Assembly (NCBI RefSeq): GCF_014358075.1
Contig: NZ_JACONT010000018.1
Span: forward strand, 1 to 64,000
Direction: 5' to 3'
Origin: Sphingomonas albertensis
GTDB taxonomy: Bacteria; Pseudomonadota; Alphaproteobacteria; Sphingomonadales; Sphingomonadaceae
DNA length: 64,000 nucleotides
Made by a program: the position numbers and the translations under genes. Below, in pieces: positions 35,748 to 44,896 of the stretch (within the stretch, counting starts at the first letter, position 1; each line of letters starts with the position of its first letter). Below the pieces are notes generated by a model. That model saw only the letters and a program-made list of their open reading frames with translations, searched no databases and had not been told where the DNA came from.

Positions 35748-36119
35748 CTACCGCGTCGCCTTTCGATCGTAGTCGTCCGAAGCGAACGATTTCCAGCGTG
35801 AGAAACCGGGATCACTGAACGCCCGATCCGAGCACTTTTGACCTGCGGAAGATACTTCTCCCGGGTACTTTTTCATAGCTTCAACAACACCTTGTGCCTC
35901 ATCAAGACGCTCTCGTTTTATCTTTGAGAAGTACCAGGTCTGAAGCACATAGAGTCCCTTTCTGGCGGTAGCATTGGCTCCAAGCTGGTCGGCGCCCCGC
36001 TCCAACGTCCGGATCACAACAGCGCAGTGTAGATCGTCGGAGGGATTGATCGCAGAAGCACTAGCAGACCCACAGCCCGCCAAAACGAGCAGCGTCGCCC
36101 CTAAATAAGCCTTGTTCAT
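35748..36119 (-). CDS. Hypothetical lipoprotein
   Basis: 123 residues from the ATG at 36119, preceded by GGGAGCGGG. The signal MNKAYLGATLLVLAGCG contains a lipobox (VLAGC, Cys 16). The mature protein has two further cysteines (LHCAVV, GQKCSD), possibly a disulfide, and a helical centre. No family recognised; probably periplasmic. Confidence 0.65.
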   Translation of the reverse strand: MNKAYLGATLLVLAGCGSASASAINPSDDLHCAVVIRTLERGADQLGANATARKGLYVLQTWYFSKIKRERLDEAQGVVEAMKKYPGEVSSAGQKCSDRAFSDPGFSRWKSFASDDYDRKATR

Positions 36120-36234
36120 ACCCGCTCCCGATCTATGACCGTCAAGATAGCAGGTGAACGGTAAAGGCTTGGTTGCCTGCATCGGGCAAGGTCGCGCTGA
36201 ACGAACGGCCGGTTTCAGTAATTCGGTTTTTGGT

Positions 36235-36297
36235 TTGAACGTCCGCTCGTGGGCGAACGCAGCCTGCGCTACGGCTTCCTACCAGCCCCACTTGCAC
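36235..36297 (+). repeat. Dispersed repeat, copy H (upstream arm only)
   Basis: GCCTGCGCTACGGCTTCC and CAGCCCCACTTGC resemble the first arm of copies D and F. It reaches into the end of the GGDEF-EAL gene and supplies its last ten or so codons. Confidence 0.45.
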
Positions 36298-38374
36298 ACG
36301 TCGCGTGTTGCCCAGTAGGAGCAACAGGTAAACAGTCTGCCGGCATTCCGATCAAAAACCCTTGAACCTGGTCACACCCCCATTGTCGCAAAATCGACAA
36401 CTGTTCGTCGGTTTCAACCCCTTCGGCAACGATGATCAACCCCAGGCTTTTGCCGAGACCGATCGTCGCCTTGACGATCGATGATGACGAAGCATGGCTG
36501 TCCATCGTGGCAACGAAGCTCCGATCGATTTTGATCTTATCGAAAGTGAACTCCTTAAGATTGCTTAGCGACGAATGCCCTGTTCCGAAGTCGTCCATCA
36601 CGACCTTGGCACCGTAATCGCGCAACGTCTTGAGCGTGGCGAGAACGTTGTCGCGCTGAAATCCCAGAAGGGTCGCGCTTTCCGTCACTTCGAGCTCCAA
36701 TCGGTCAAAAGCGACGCCCCAATGCCTTGAGAGATCGCGTATTTCGGTCGCAAGGCTCACGGAGCGAAACTGTATCGGCGACAGGTTGATCGCCAGTGAT
36801 ACCCGGGGATCCCAGGTCGATGCAGCACGAAGTGCCTGATCGATCATCCATGAACCGATAGTCCCGATGAGTCCGCTGGACTCCGCGATGGGTACGAAGA
36901 CGTCGGGTGGTATTTCGCCCCGGCGGGGATGCAGCCAGCGAAGCAGCGCCTCGTACGCGACAATCTCCAGCGAGACCGTGTCCGCAATCGGCTGGAACAC
37001 CAGACGAAGTTCATTCGCCGAGATAGCATTTTCCAAGTCCCGAGCGAGCTGCACGCGCTGGCTCTCCTCGTCCTTCAAATGCTTGTCGTAGATCCGCGCC
37101 GTATTCCTGCCGTCGGCCTTGGCGCGGTAGAGCGCGAGGTCCGCGCGTTCGTGAAGCTCCTCTCCTGCCTGACCCGGTTCCGAAAGGGCCACTCCGACGC
37201 TCATCTTGATGGCGACGCCCTCGTCCGACGGTGCCGACGCCATCTTGAAGATGCGCGAAATCAGTGCTTCCGCCGCCACGGGCTGTGAGCGCGCTACCTG
37301 AATGATGGCGAATTCGTCACCACCGATGCGCGCGACCAGGTCATCGCCACGGACGCACGAGGACAGGAGCTGTGCCGTGCGTTTGAGGACGCGATCTCCA
37401 CCCGCATGACCCAGTCGATCGTTGATCGCCTTGAACGCGTCCAGATCGACGGCAAACACCGCTACGATGTCACCTGTCCGCCCGCTGCGAGCGAGTTCAT
37501 GGGCGAGGCGGTTCTCGAACAGCAGGCGGTTCGCCAAGCCAGTCAGCATATCGTGGTTGGCAAGGAACTCGGCGCGGCGTTCGGCGGCCCGGCGGCTCTC
37601 CACAGCGTTGCGGTATTCGTACAGTCCCCGGGCCAGGTCGCCGAGCTCGTCGGCCCGCTCCATTCCGGGAACCTCTCCGTCGCTTGCACCCACTTTGAAT
37701 TCGCGCAGTCGCGCAGCCATGACCGTTATCGGTGATACTAGTCTGCGACGAAGCCAGATGGCCATGCCGAATACCATCGCTACGATTACGAGGCCCCCGA
37801 GTAACACCGAGACGATGTCCCGACGGCTCTCCCGCCTATTCTGGTCCGCCGCCTTCCATATTGCCGAGGTGAGTGCCCAGCGCGCCTGACTACGGCTCGT
37901 CTCCAAGGCCGTTAGCGAGCCCAGGAAGCGAGGCATGGCGGACTTGATGCCGGAGGGTCTTAACCGGCTCGTTTCAATCAACTGGTCCGAAGCCTTGGCA
38001 AAAGCAGCTGCCGCTTGCTGCACCTCCTTAATCGGAGCGGATCTCACTTCGGATCTGCCATCAGGTGACTGGGCTGTTTGCGACGAACGCCGTTTGAAGT
38101 CCGCGATCCGCTCGCGAAGGTCTATCCAACCCGCGTTGGATACCTTCACGCCGCGTTCGGCGTCGCGGGTCAGGCGGCCAATGTCCTGACGCAACCGACG
38201 TTGTGCCTGATCCAGCCGATCCTCGTGGCCGAGCGCCTCGCTAAGCCGCGTAATCCGCAGATCCGCCTGATGGATTTTATTGCTGACCGAAAGGCCGATT
38301 GCCAACAGCGCCAGTGCCATCACGATGACCGACGTGCAGGCTATGGATACGCGTGCTGATATCGATAGTCTCAC
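36269..38374 (-). CDS. Membrane diguanylate cyclase/phosphodiesterase (HAMP-GGDEF-EAL)
   Basis: A 701-residue cyclic-di-GMP enzyme. A helix near 10-30, a periplasmic helical sensor region, a second helix near 186-208 and a HAMP-like linker come first. The GGDEF domain (about 270-430) has the intact active site RIGGDEF. The EAL domain (about 445-690) has YEALLRW, a DDFGTG loop, KIDRSF and EGVET, the residues of active phosphodiesterases. It could make or break cyclic-di-GMP. The tail after LIGMPAD is unlike the family and partly derives from a dispersed repeat. Confidence 0.92.
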   Translation of the reverse strand: MRLSISARVSIACTSVIVMALALLAIGLSVSNKIHQADLRITRLSEALGHEDRLDQAQRRLRQDIGRLTRDAERGVKVSNAGWIDLRERIADFKRRSSQTAQSPDGRSEVRSAPIKEVQQAAAAFAKASDQLIETSRLRPSGIKSAMPRFLGSLTALETSRSQARWALTSAIWKAADQNRRESRRDIVSVLLGGLVIVAMVFGMAIWLRRRLVSPITVMAARLREFKVGASDGEVPGMERADELGDLARGLYEYRNAVESRRAAERRAEFLANHDMLTGLANRLLFENRLAHELARSGRTGDIVAVFAVDLDAFKAINDRLGHAGGDRVLKRTAQLLSSCVRGDDLVARIGGDEFAIIQVARSQPVAAEALISRIFKMASAPSDEGVAIKMSVGVALSEPGQAGEELHERADLALYRAKADGRNTARIYDKHLKDEESQRVQLARDLENAISANELRLVFQPIADTVSLEIVAYEALLRWLHPRRGEIPPDVFVPIAESSGLIGTIGSWMIDQALRAASTWDPRVSLAINLSPIQFRSVSLATEIRDLSRHWGVAFDRLELEVTESATLLGFQRDNVLATLKTLRDYGAKVVMDDFGTGHSSLSNLKEFTFDKIKIDRSFVATMDSHASSSSIVKATIGLGKSLGLIIVAEGVETDEQLSILRQWGCDQVQGFLIGMPADCLPVAPTGQHATCASGAGRKP

Positions 38375-38996
38375 AGGCTACTCCCAGAACCCTGATTGAC
38401 GCCAAAGCGTTACGTTGTGGTTATGGGAAGTGCCCAGCGCGGTAATTCTTAAAACGAGCTATGCTCAGAATACGCCCAGTGCGACACCCGCCCATATGAG
38501 CATGACGATAATCGAGGATACGCCAATCACGGATGCACGCCTTCGCATTTGATGAACCAGCAAAAGTCTAGTTCAAAAACTATACCAAGGGGCGATAAGC
38601 CGCGCCGCGGCCGCTACACAATCGGTTTGGTCCCAACGCATTTCGTCCGTAATTCACATCGCCACGAGGGGCGATATAAGGACCACAGCGAAATTTCCGC
38701 ATACAGGCCAAACGCCTCGTACCCCGCGAGCCGACCGTATCTGGCGAAATGAATGTCATCGGCAGCTTCATCAAAAATCTATCTCGAGTTGCAGCCGTTC
38801 GATCTACTCTCTTTTCGTTCCCTATTGCTTTGTACGACAAGCCTCGTCTTATATCGCTTGAAAGTGACGACGTTCATTATAGTCGTCCGTCGATACTACA
38901 GCGTACCGCTGTCAGTGGCCCGTATTGCCTGAACATCGGCAACGCTCGTTCCGCTCCATGAATCCAATTATCATTCTTGCGAGCGGTGAGACGGTA
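38375..38996. other. Intergenic region of about 620 bp
   Basis: No gene of normal size is supported. It contains a possible 27-residue membrane peptide (38465-38548, minus) and otherwise low-GC, featureless sequence between the cyclic-di-GMP gene and the globin gene. Confidence 0.4.
38465..38548 (-). CDS. Possible 27-residue membrane microprotein
   Basis: MRRRASV followed by a hydrophobic segment (IGVSSIIVMLIWAGVALGVF) and a stop. The basic start and single helix are typical of bacterial membrane microproteins, but there is no clear ribosome site. Confidence 0.25.
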   Translation of the reverse strand: MRRRASVIGVSSIIVMLIWAGVALGVF

Positions 38997-39434
38997 TCAT
39001 TCCAAAGGTTTGTGTCCCGGGTCGCAATACGCATCCGCAATCATGGCGCCCGCAGTTTCTCTGTAGACGGCCTCCCACGCCTGACGGATATCAGGGGTAA
39101 AACCGATGCCTAGGATTTCCTCGAATGTGTCGATCAATACTTTTCCAACTGCCGCGTATTGATACGCGCGGACGCCGTATTTGACGTGCCTTTTGGCCAA
39201 ATCCGATAATGTTGGGCGTAGGCTATCGAGATTTGCAACATTCTGAACGAGAACGTCCATCGTTTTAGCAAATATAACGATCTGGTGTGTCATATCGTCG
39301 GGAAAGAGCGCTCGGGCAAAGGGGTGATCCAGGAGCAATCGATGATAGAAAAGTTCGGAATACGAGCGAGGAGATCGTGCGATTAGCGCATAGCTTTGGG
39401 TCACGAGCTGGACTTGTTCCATCGTAAGAGACAT
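38997..39434 (-). CDS. Single-domain bacterial haemoglobin
   Basis: A 145-residue globin of the flavohaemoglobin/Vitreoscilla type without a reductase domain. Helix F with the proximal His lies in LAKRHVKYGV, followed by YQYAAVGKVLIDTFEEILG and WEAVYRETAGAMI, which match the G and H helices. Such proteins bind oxygen or nitric oxide in the cytoplasm. It stands alone, with no reductase gene nearby. Confidence 0.88.
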   Translation of the reverse strand: MSLTMEQVQLVTQSYALIARSPRSYSELFYHRLLLDHPFARALFPDDMTHQIVIFAKTMDVLVQNVANLDSLRPTLSDLAKRHVKYGVRAYQYAAVGKVLIDTFEEILGIGFTPDIRQAWEAVYRETAGAMIADAYCDPGHKPLE

Positions 39435-40049
39435 TCCACACTCCTACCAATGCCCCCATCTGCTTCGCGACTTACCATAGCAGGTGCATGATATGATTAC
39501 CGTTTCTAGCCATGAGGCAAGCGGAATCCGATCTGGCCGTTCGAATACCGTAAACCGTCTAATCCTAGGGTCAGGTCGCAGCAACGAGGGGGCGGGCCTG
39601 TGCGTATCGATCAACTTTAGCCTGCCCCGAGTTCGGCAGAGCCTATCGAAATACCGACTGAGCTGCTGGATAGCGTGCATCGCTCTGCGCGATGGACACC
39701 CGCCCAAGACATTTAGCCCGGCGGGCGTCGCCATACTCGGCAACTTCGCCAGCATCTTTTCCGACGAGTTCGAACCAAGGCAGATCTTCGGCGCAAAATT
39801 GCCATCGCCCACGGGCGTTCCTCTCCCGTCCGACGGTTTCGCCGCTCGGCATATCGACGATACGCAGTTGTCTCACCGCGGTGCTTTTTCCGCATCCGCG
39901 GCAACGGATAGCGGGCCAAGCCTCGGATCAACAAGACCCCACAAAGAATCCACCGTTCTTGTCCTACAAAAGGATTGATCGCGCGGATTGATCGTTTTAG
40001 CGTGACGCCAAGTCGCATGGAAAACCAGCGACACTAAGGGGAGAGAGAC
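39435..40049. other. Intergenic region upstream of the TonB receptor
   Basis: No well-supported gene. A 77-codon frame on the minus strand (39643-39876, GTG start, RIVDMPSGETVGRERNARGR) has protein-like composition but a weak ribosome site, so I leave it uncalled. The last 100 bp should hold the receptor promoter. Confidence 0.4.
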
Positions 40050-42884
40050 ATGAACGCGAAAGCACGCCTTTGCGCATCCGTGGCCGCCGTGGCGATCGCC
40101 ACGGCGGCACCGGCAACCGCACAGACTTCCAGCACCACTCAGGTCAAAGCCGGCGGCCAGGATCTGCCCAAGCCGACGACGGCGTCGGACCAGAATGCCA
40201 ACCCCGCCGCACCACAGCCGTCGGTCCAGGAAAGCCCAACCGAGGGCGGTGACGAGATCGTCGTGACCGGCCTTCGTCGCAGCCTCCAGTCGGCGCAGGC
40301 GATCAAGCGCAATTCGGACGGCATCGTCGATGCGATCGTCGCCGAGGACATCGGCAAGCTGCCGGACACGTTCGCGTCGTCCGCGCTCGCGCGGGTGTCG
40401 GGCGTGCAGGTGACGCGGGGCGGCGGCGAGTCGGCGGGTGTCACGGTGCGCGGGCTGCCAGATCTCAGCACGACCTATAACGGCCGCGAGATCTTCACCG
40501 CCGAAGGCCGCTTCGTCCAGATCCAGGACTTCCCTGCCGGCACGGTCGCCGCGCTTGAAGTCTACAAATCGGGCACCGCCAACCTGATCGAGGGCGGCAT
40601 CGGCGGCCAGGTCAACGTTCGCGGCCGTCGGCCATTCGATTTCAACGGCTTCGAACTGTCGGGGTCGTTGAACGGCGTGAACTGGCAGCAATCGGGCAAG
40701 ATGTCGTGGAACGGCAACCTGCTCGTCAGCGATCGGTGGGACACCGGGATCGGCGAGATGGGCCTGCTCGTCAACGCCTCCTATGTCGGCATCAATTTCC
40801 TCGACGCCACGCGCGAGCAGTCGCTGGTGGTAAGCACGACCAATTCCGCGAATACACCGGATACCGCCGGCGGAATCCGCTATCCGGACGCACAATCGCT
40901 CTTTCTCGGTTACGGTCGACGCTGGCGGCCATCGGCCAACGCGGCGTTCCAATGGAAGCCGACGCCCGAACTCGAAATCTATGTCGACGGCCTATACCAG
41001 GGCTATCGCGGACGCGACTCTAACCGGTTCATGTTCGTCCCGATCTTCGGCGGTGCCGACTTCCAGCTGACGAACCTGACCACGCGTCCCGGCAACGCGA
41101 ACGTGGCGCAAAGCGCGACCGTGACGGGCGCCAATGCGCCCGACGGATATTATGGGTCGGCCAACGGCACGACCAACACCTATCAGGCGGGTGGCGGCGC
41201 GATCTGGAAGCGTGACAATCTGCAGATCTCGGGCGACGTCGCCTATACCGACAGCAGCTACACGTTCGACCTGATCAACATCGACTACACGTTCCGCAGT
41301 TCGCCGGTGCGCAACGTCGTGTTCGAAGCCCCCGGTACCGATGGCGGCCCGACGCTGAACCTGGTCGACTTCAACCTGACCGACCCGGCCAATTACCTCA
41401 GCCGCGGCTTCTTCCAGGAATATACCAAGGTCGGCGGTAAAGACATCCAGTCGCGCGTCGACGTCCAGTACGATTTCGGCGACGGGCTGTTGAAGCGGTT
41501 GCAGTTCGGCCTCCGCTACAATGATCGCGACGCCAACCGCGATCGCGGTGCGCCGTACATCTTCAACTTGCCCGCGCAACTGCCGATCACCGCGCTGCCG
41601 GTCAGCACGGAATCCACGCTAGCCGGGTTCGGCTATAACAACACCTTCCCCATCCGCACCTTCACCGCGATCCCGTCGAGCAGCATCCGCGATAATCTCG
41701 TCGCCCTGCGCAGCTTCTACGGGGCGCCGGCAGGACGACCGGAATTCAACCCGTCGGAGAATTTCCGCGCGAACGAGAAGGCGCTGGCCGCCTATGCCCA
41801 GGTCAAATACGGCTTCGATATCGGCAGCGTCGTCGTTGACGGCGTCGTAGGCTTGCGTGCGATCCGCACGAAGAACCGCATCAGCGGCTTCCTACGCGAC
41901 GAACAGACGCCGGGAAATTTCGTCATAACGCCCGTCACCGCGAAGAACGAATACACCGACTACCTGCCCAACGTCAGCGCACGTGTCGCCGCTACCGATG
42001 AGTTGCAGCTCCGACTCGCGTATACGCAGACCCGGACCCGGCCGAACTTCTTCGACCTCAATCCTGCGCTGACCGTCGGATCGCCGCCGACGATCGATCC
42101 GAACAATCCGCCGAACTCGAACGACCCCAACAGCAACGCGCGTACTATCACGGCCGGCAACCCGAACCTGTCGCCGCTGACGTCGAACAATTACGACGCG
42201 AGCCTCGAATGGTATTTTTCGCGGAGCGGTTCGCTGACCGGCGCGATCTTCCGTCGCGATGCGCAGGGCTTCATCTCGAACACGACCGTCTTCACCACCG
42301 ACCCCACTTATGGCCGCGTACGTTTCACGCAGCCCGAAAACACCGGCGCGACGCGGTTCCAGGGTGTCGAAGTCGGCTTTACGAGCTTCCTCGACATCGA
42401 CGGCCTCCCCAATTGGGCAAAGGGCTTCGGCCTCCAGGCCAATGGGACCTATGTCGACTCCAAGGGCGATCTCGCCTCGACGCTCGCGACGTCGCCCAAC
42501 GTCGCCGGCCAACAGCAGCGGTTCAACGGCGTATCGAAATGGACCTATAATCTGGTCGGACTATACGAGCGCCCGTTCTTCTCGGCGCGGGTCGCGTATA
42601 ATTACCGCTCGGACTTCGTGCAATATTACAGCCAGGAGCCGCTCGACGTTGACGTCAACGGCGCGCAACGCACAGGCGGGGTCATCGAGAAAGCGCGCGG
42701 ACAGCTCGATCTGTCGGCAACGGTCACGCCAGTGCCGAGCGTCACGCTGGCATTCGACATCGTCAACGTGCTGGGCAATCCGATCCGGCGCTATCGTGAG
42801 TTTAACGACGCCGGCGACCAGTTCGCACGCCAGATCTTCTACCTCGAACGCACCTATTCGCTCGGCGTACGGTTTCGGTTCTGA
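40050..42884 (+). CDS. TonB-dependent receptor
   Basis: A 944-residue outer-membrane receptor that imports a ligand using TonB energy. Signal peptide (about 1-25, AATAAPATAQ), TonB box DEIVVTGLR, plug domain (about 75-220) with DTFASSALARVSGVQVTRG and a beta-barrel ending in a Phe-terminated strand (LGVRFRF). Ribosome site AAGGGGAGAG. The adjoining GH43 glycosidase suggests a plant-polysaccharide oligomer as ligand. Confidence 0.94.
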   Translation: MNAKARLCASVAAVAIATAAPATAQTSSTTQVKAGGQDLPKPTTASDQNANPAAPQPSVQESPTEGGDEIVVTGLRRSLQSAQAIKRNSDGIVDAIVAEDIGKLPDTFASSALARVSGVQVTRGGGESAGVTVRGLPDLSTTYNGREIFTAEGRFVQIQDFPAGTVAALEVYKSGTANLIEGGIGGQVNVRGRRPFDFNGFELSGSLNGVNWQQSGKMSWNGNLLVSDRWDTGIGEMGLLVNASYVGINFLDATREQSLVVSTTNSANTPDTAGGIRYPDAQSLFLGYGRRWRPSANAAFQWKPTPELEIYVDGLYQGYRGRDSNRFMFVPIFGGADFQLTNLTTRPGNANVAQSATVTGANAPDGYYGSANGTTNTYQAGGGAIWKRDNLQISGDVAYTDSSYTFDLINIDYTFRSSPVRNVVFEAPGTDGGPTLNLVDFNLTDPANYLSRGFFQEYTKVGGKDIQSRVDVQYDFGDGLLKRLQFGLRYNDRDANRDRGAPYIFNLPAQLPITALPVSTESTLAGFGYNNTFPIRTFTAIPSSSIRDNLVALRSFYGAPAGRPEFNPSENFRANEKALAAYAQVKYGFDIGSVVVDGVVGLRAIRTKNRISGFLRDEQTPGNFVITPVTAKNEYTDYLPNVSARVAATDELQLRLAYTQTRTRPNFFDLNPALTVGSPPTIDPNNPPNSNDPNSNARTITAGNPNLSPLTSNNYDASLEWYFSRSGSLTGAIFRRDAQGFISNTTVFTTDPTYGRVRFTQPENTGATRFQGVEVGFTSFLDIDGLPNWAKGFGLQANGTYVDSKGDLASTLATSPNVAGQQQRFNGVSKWTYNLVGLYERPFFSARVAYNYRSDFVQYYSQEPLDVDVNGAQRTGGVIEKARGQLDLSATVTPVPSVTLAFDIVNVLGNPIRRYREFNDAGDQFARQIFYLERTYSLGVRFRF

Positions 42885-42914
42885 CCTGACACGGCGATCA
42901 CAGGAGATATACTC

Positions 42915-43003
42915 ATGCAGCGTACGGATGTCAGACGGATGGGCGTAAGGACCTTGGCTTTCAAGGCGGTCTTCGCGCTCAATTATGGGCGGCCAGCGCA
43001 ATG
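42915..43003 (+). CDS. 29-residue upstream ORF overlapping the GH43 start
   Basis: ATG at 42915 has an excellent ribosome site (AGGAGA, 7 bases upstream). It encodes a basic 29-residue peptide (MQRTDVRRMGVR...) and stops at TGA in an ATGA overlap with the GH43 gene. It may be a leader that couples translation, or the 5' remnant of a longer gene. The GH43 gene itself has no clear ribosome site. Confidence 0.45.
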
Positions 43004-44005
43004 ACGTGGCGTTGGGAACCATGGATCGCGAGCGCGATCGGGGTCGCACTGGTTACGGCGGCAGCGGCGACCGCGCGCAACCCGGTGTTCCAAGGTGCCG
43101 ACCCGCACGCGATGATGATCGACGACGAGATGTGGATCTTTCCTACCGGCGGTCCGGGTGGAAGCTGGGCCGCGGACCGGTTCGGTGCGTTCTCGTCGCG
43201 TGATCTCCGGACCTGGACCAGCCGTGGCGTGATCCTGCGCCGCGATCAGATCCGTTGGATCGGCGACGACGGCGCAAAGGCGCATTTCCTGTGGGCGCCG
43301 GGCGTCGCGACACGCGACGGCAAATGGTATCTCTATTATTCGGTCGGGCCGCAGAACCCGACCCCGAGCCGGATCGGCGTCGCCGTCGCGGACGCACCGC
43401 AGGGCCCATACCGCGACAGCGGCCGGCCTTTGGTGACCGGCGGGCGACAGGCGAACGGCCAGTTCGAGGCGATCGATCCGATGGCCTTCGTCGATCCGCG
43501 TTCCGGCAAGGCCTATCTCTACGCCGGCGGCAGCGCGGGCGCCAGGCTGCGGGTCTGGGAACTCGGTCGCGACATGGTCAGTCTCGCACGGGAAGTCCCG
43601 GTCGACCAGCCTCCCAACTTCACCGAGGGCGCGTTCATGCACGAGCGCGACGGCGTCTATTACCTCTCGTACAGCCACGGCCATTGGGACCGGCCGGATT
43701 ACTCGGTTCATTATGCAACGGCCCGCTCGCCGATCGGTCCGTGGCGCTATCGGGGGGAGATTCTCAAAAGCGACGCATCGCATCAGGGACCCGGCCACCA
43801 CAGCTTCGTCCGAACGCCGGCAGGCGATTGGCTCATCATATATCACCGTTGGGATCAGCGATCCGGTACCGGACCGTTGAAGGGCGAGCGCCAGGTGGCA
43901 ATCGACCGTGTTCGCTATGGCACCGACGGATCTATAGCACCTATCGCAATGACTGACGGCGATGACGCGCCGATGCTGCCCCGCATTGGGAGACGGCGCG
44001 AATAA
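43001..44005 (+). CDS. Glycoside hydrolase family 43-like protein
   Basis: A 334-residue protein with an N-terminal signal-like helix (WIASAIGVALVTAAAATA). The five-bladed propeller acids of GH43 can be placed: a first Asp in GADPHAMMIDD (base), a second in AIDPMAFVD (pKa tuner) and a Glu in TEGAFMHERDG (acid). The family cleaves arabinosyl and xylosyl bonds in plant cell-wall polymers. Placed directly behind a TonB receptor, it forms a small polysaccharide-use locus. Confidence 0.85.
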   Translation: MTWRWEPWIASAIGVALVTAAAATARNPVFQGADPHAMMIDDEMWIFPTGGPGGSWAADRFGAFSSRDLRTWTSRGVILRRDQIRWIGDDGAKAHFLWAPGVATRDGKWYLYYSVGPQNPTPSRIGVAVADAPQGPYRDSGRPLVTGGRQANGQFEAIDPMAFVDPRSGKAYLYAGGSAGARLRVWELGRDMVSLAREVPVDQPPNFTEGAFMHERDGVYYLSYSHGHWDRPDYSVHYATARSPIGPWRYRGEILKSDASHQGPGHHSFVRTPAGDWLIIYHRWDQRSGTGPLKGERQVAIDRVRYGTDGSIAPIAMTDGDDAPMLPRIGRRRE

Positions 44006-44270
44006 AACGGTACAGTTAATACCCTCCGTATGAATAATTGTTTATTTTCGAACAAGCGGTTAACCGGTAGCGGCGACATTCGAGCTCGGCCGACACAAAA
44101 CGAAAGGCGGCTAACCACGCCGAACGGCCCGAACGTGGCTAGGCCGCTTCCCACCAATAGGAACAGCAGCAGATCGGCCACCGGCGGCATGTCGATGCGG
44201 TCGCATAACGATGTGGGAAGGTTGGGGTCGGATCATGCGGCGCGCCCCAACTGGCTTGTATGCCGTCGAA
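44006..44270. other. Junction region before the chrA fragment
   Basis: No gene supported. Sequence between the GH43 stop and the chrA remnant is low-complexity and carries only shadow-like frames. Confidence 0.35.
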
Positions 44271-44529
44271 GCCACGCGGCGGTGGTCGGCGTCATCCTCA
44301 ACCTCGCCCTCTGGTTCGCGATCCACACGCTCTTCCGCACCGTGGCCCCGATCGCAACCGGGCCATTCCGCTTCGATGCGCCGGTATTCGCCAGTCTCGA
44401 TCCGTGGGCGCTGACACTATCGGCCGCGGCGATCGTCGCGGTACTGCGGTTCAAGACCGGCACACTGCGACACTGGCGGCAACGTCGCTGGTCGGGGTGG
44501 GACTCTATCTCAGCGGCGTCATCGCGTGA
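44271..44529 (+). pseudogene. Chromate transporter ChrA, C-terminal fragment with frameshift
   Basis: AAVVGVILNLALWFAIHTLF and later SLDPWALTLSAAAIVAVLRF match the last helices of ChrA-type chromate transporters. The frame then loses one base near 44467; the other frame finishes as TLAATSLVGVGLYLSGVIA and stops at 44529. The N-terminal 80% is absent. A deletion remnant. Confidence 0.7.
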
Positions 44530-44786
44530 CGCCTTTTCAAGCCAAAAGCGGTTGGTCGGGCTTCTGCCCCACCATCTGAACGAACGGCTGTTTACGATGG
44601 TAGCTGCTCGATAACAGACGGGCGGCTTTCCCCCATACTCGGGCGTTTCGTTTGCGCCCAGTCTTGGCCATTCGCAACGGCACTGCCTGTGCCTCCTCCG
44701 AACGGGTGTTCAGGGCAAGGCGGCGGACGCCCTACCTGCGTGAAAATCTTTGTCAGTCGAGGCGAAACGGCAGTGATATAAAAAGA
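44530..44786. other. No gene seen
   Basis: Degraded-looking DNA between two gene remnants; nothing recognisable. Confidence 0.35.
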
Positions 44787-44864
44787 AAAAATTGCGTTGG
44801 GTGGGTTGCTGCCGAAGTTGAGGCTTGGCTTACTGATCGCTCTCCCGCCGGAGTACGGCCATGA
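44787..44864 (+). pseudogene. AlpA-family regulator, C-terminal remnant
   Basis: CVGWVAAEVEAWLTDRSPAG followed by a stop matches the end of AlpA-type prophage/island regulators (pattern VGWxxxEVxAWxxxR). No N-terminal helix-turn-helix is found upstream. AlpA genes are typical cargo of P4-like islands. Confidence 0.6.
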
Positions 44865-44874
44865 CGCGGTGCAT

Positions 44875-44896
44875 AGGGGGTATCGTAGGGGGTATC
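44875..44896 (+). repeat. Tandem AGGGGGTATC repeats
   Basis: Two copies of AGGGGGTATC (44875-44884 and 44887-44896) lie just after the AlpA remnant. They resemble the TGGGGGTA repeats beside the integrase at 22.5 kb and may mark an old island end. Confidence 0.5.

Noticed and set aside
39484..39978. Plus-strand frame of 164 codons upstream of the GH43-linked TonB receptor
   Set aside because: No ribosome site, mixed composition, no recognisable fold; treated as intergenic.
43915..44190. Minus-strand frame with hydrophobic start beside the chrA fragment
   Set aside because: It runs into the GH43 coding region antisense and only its first 25 residues look protein-like.
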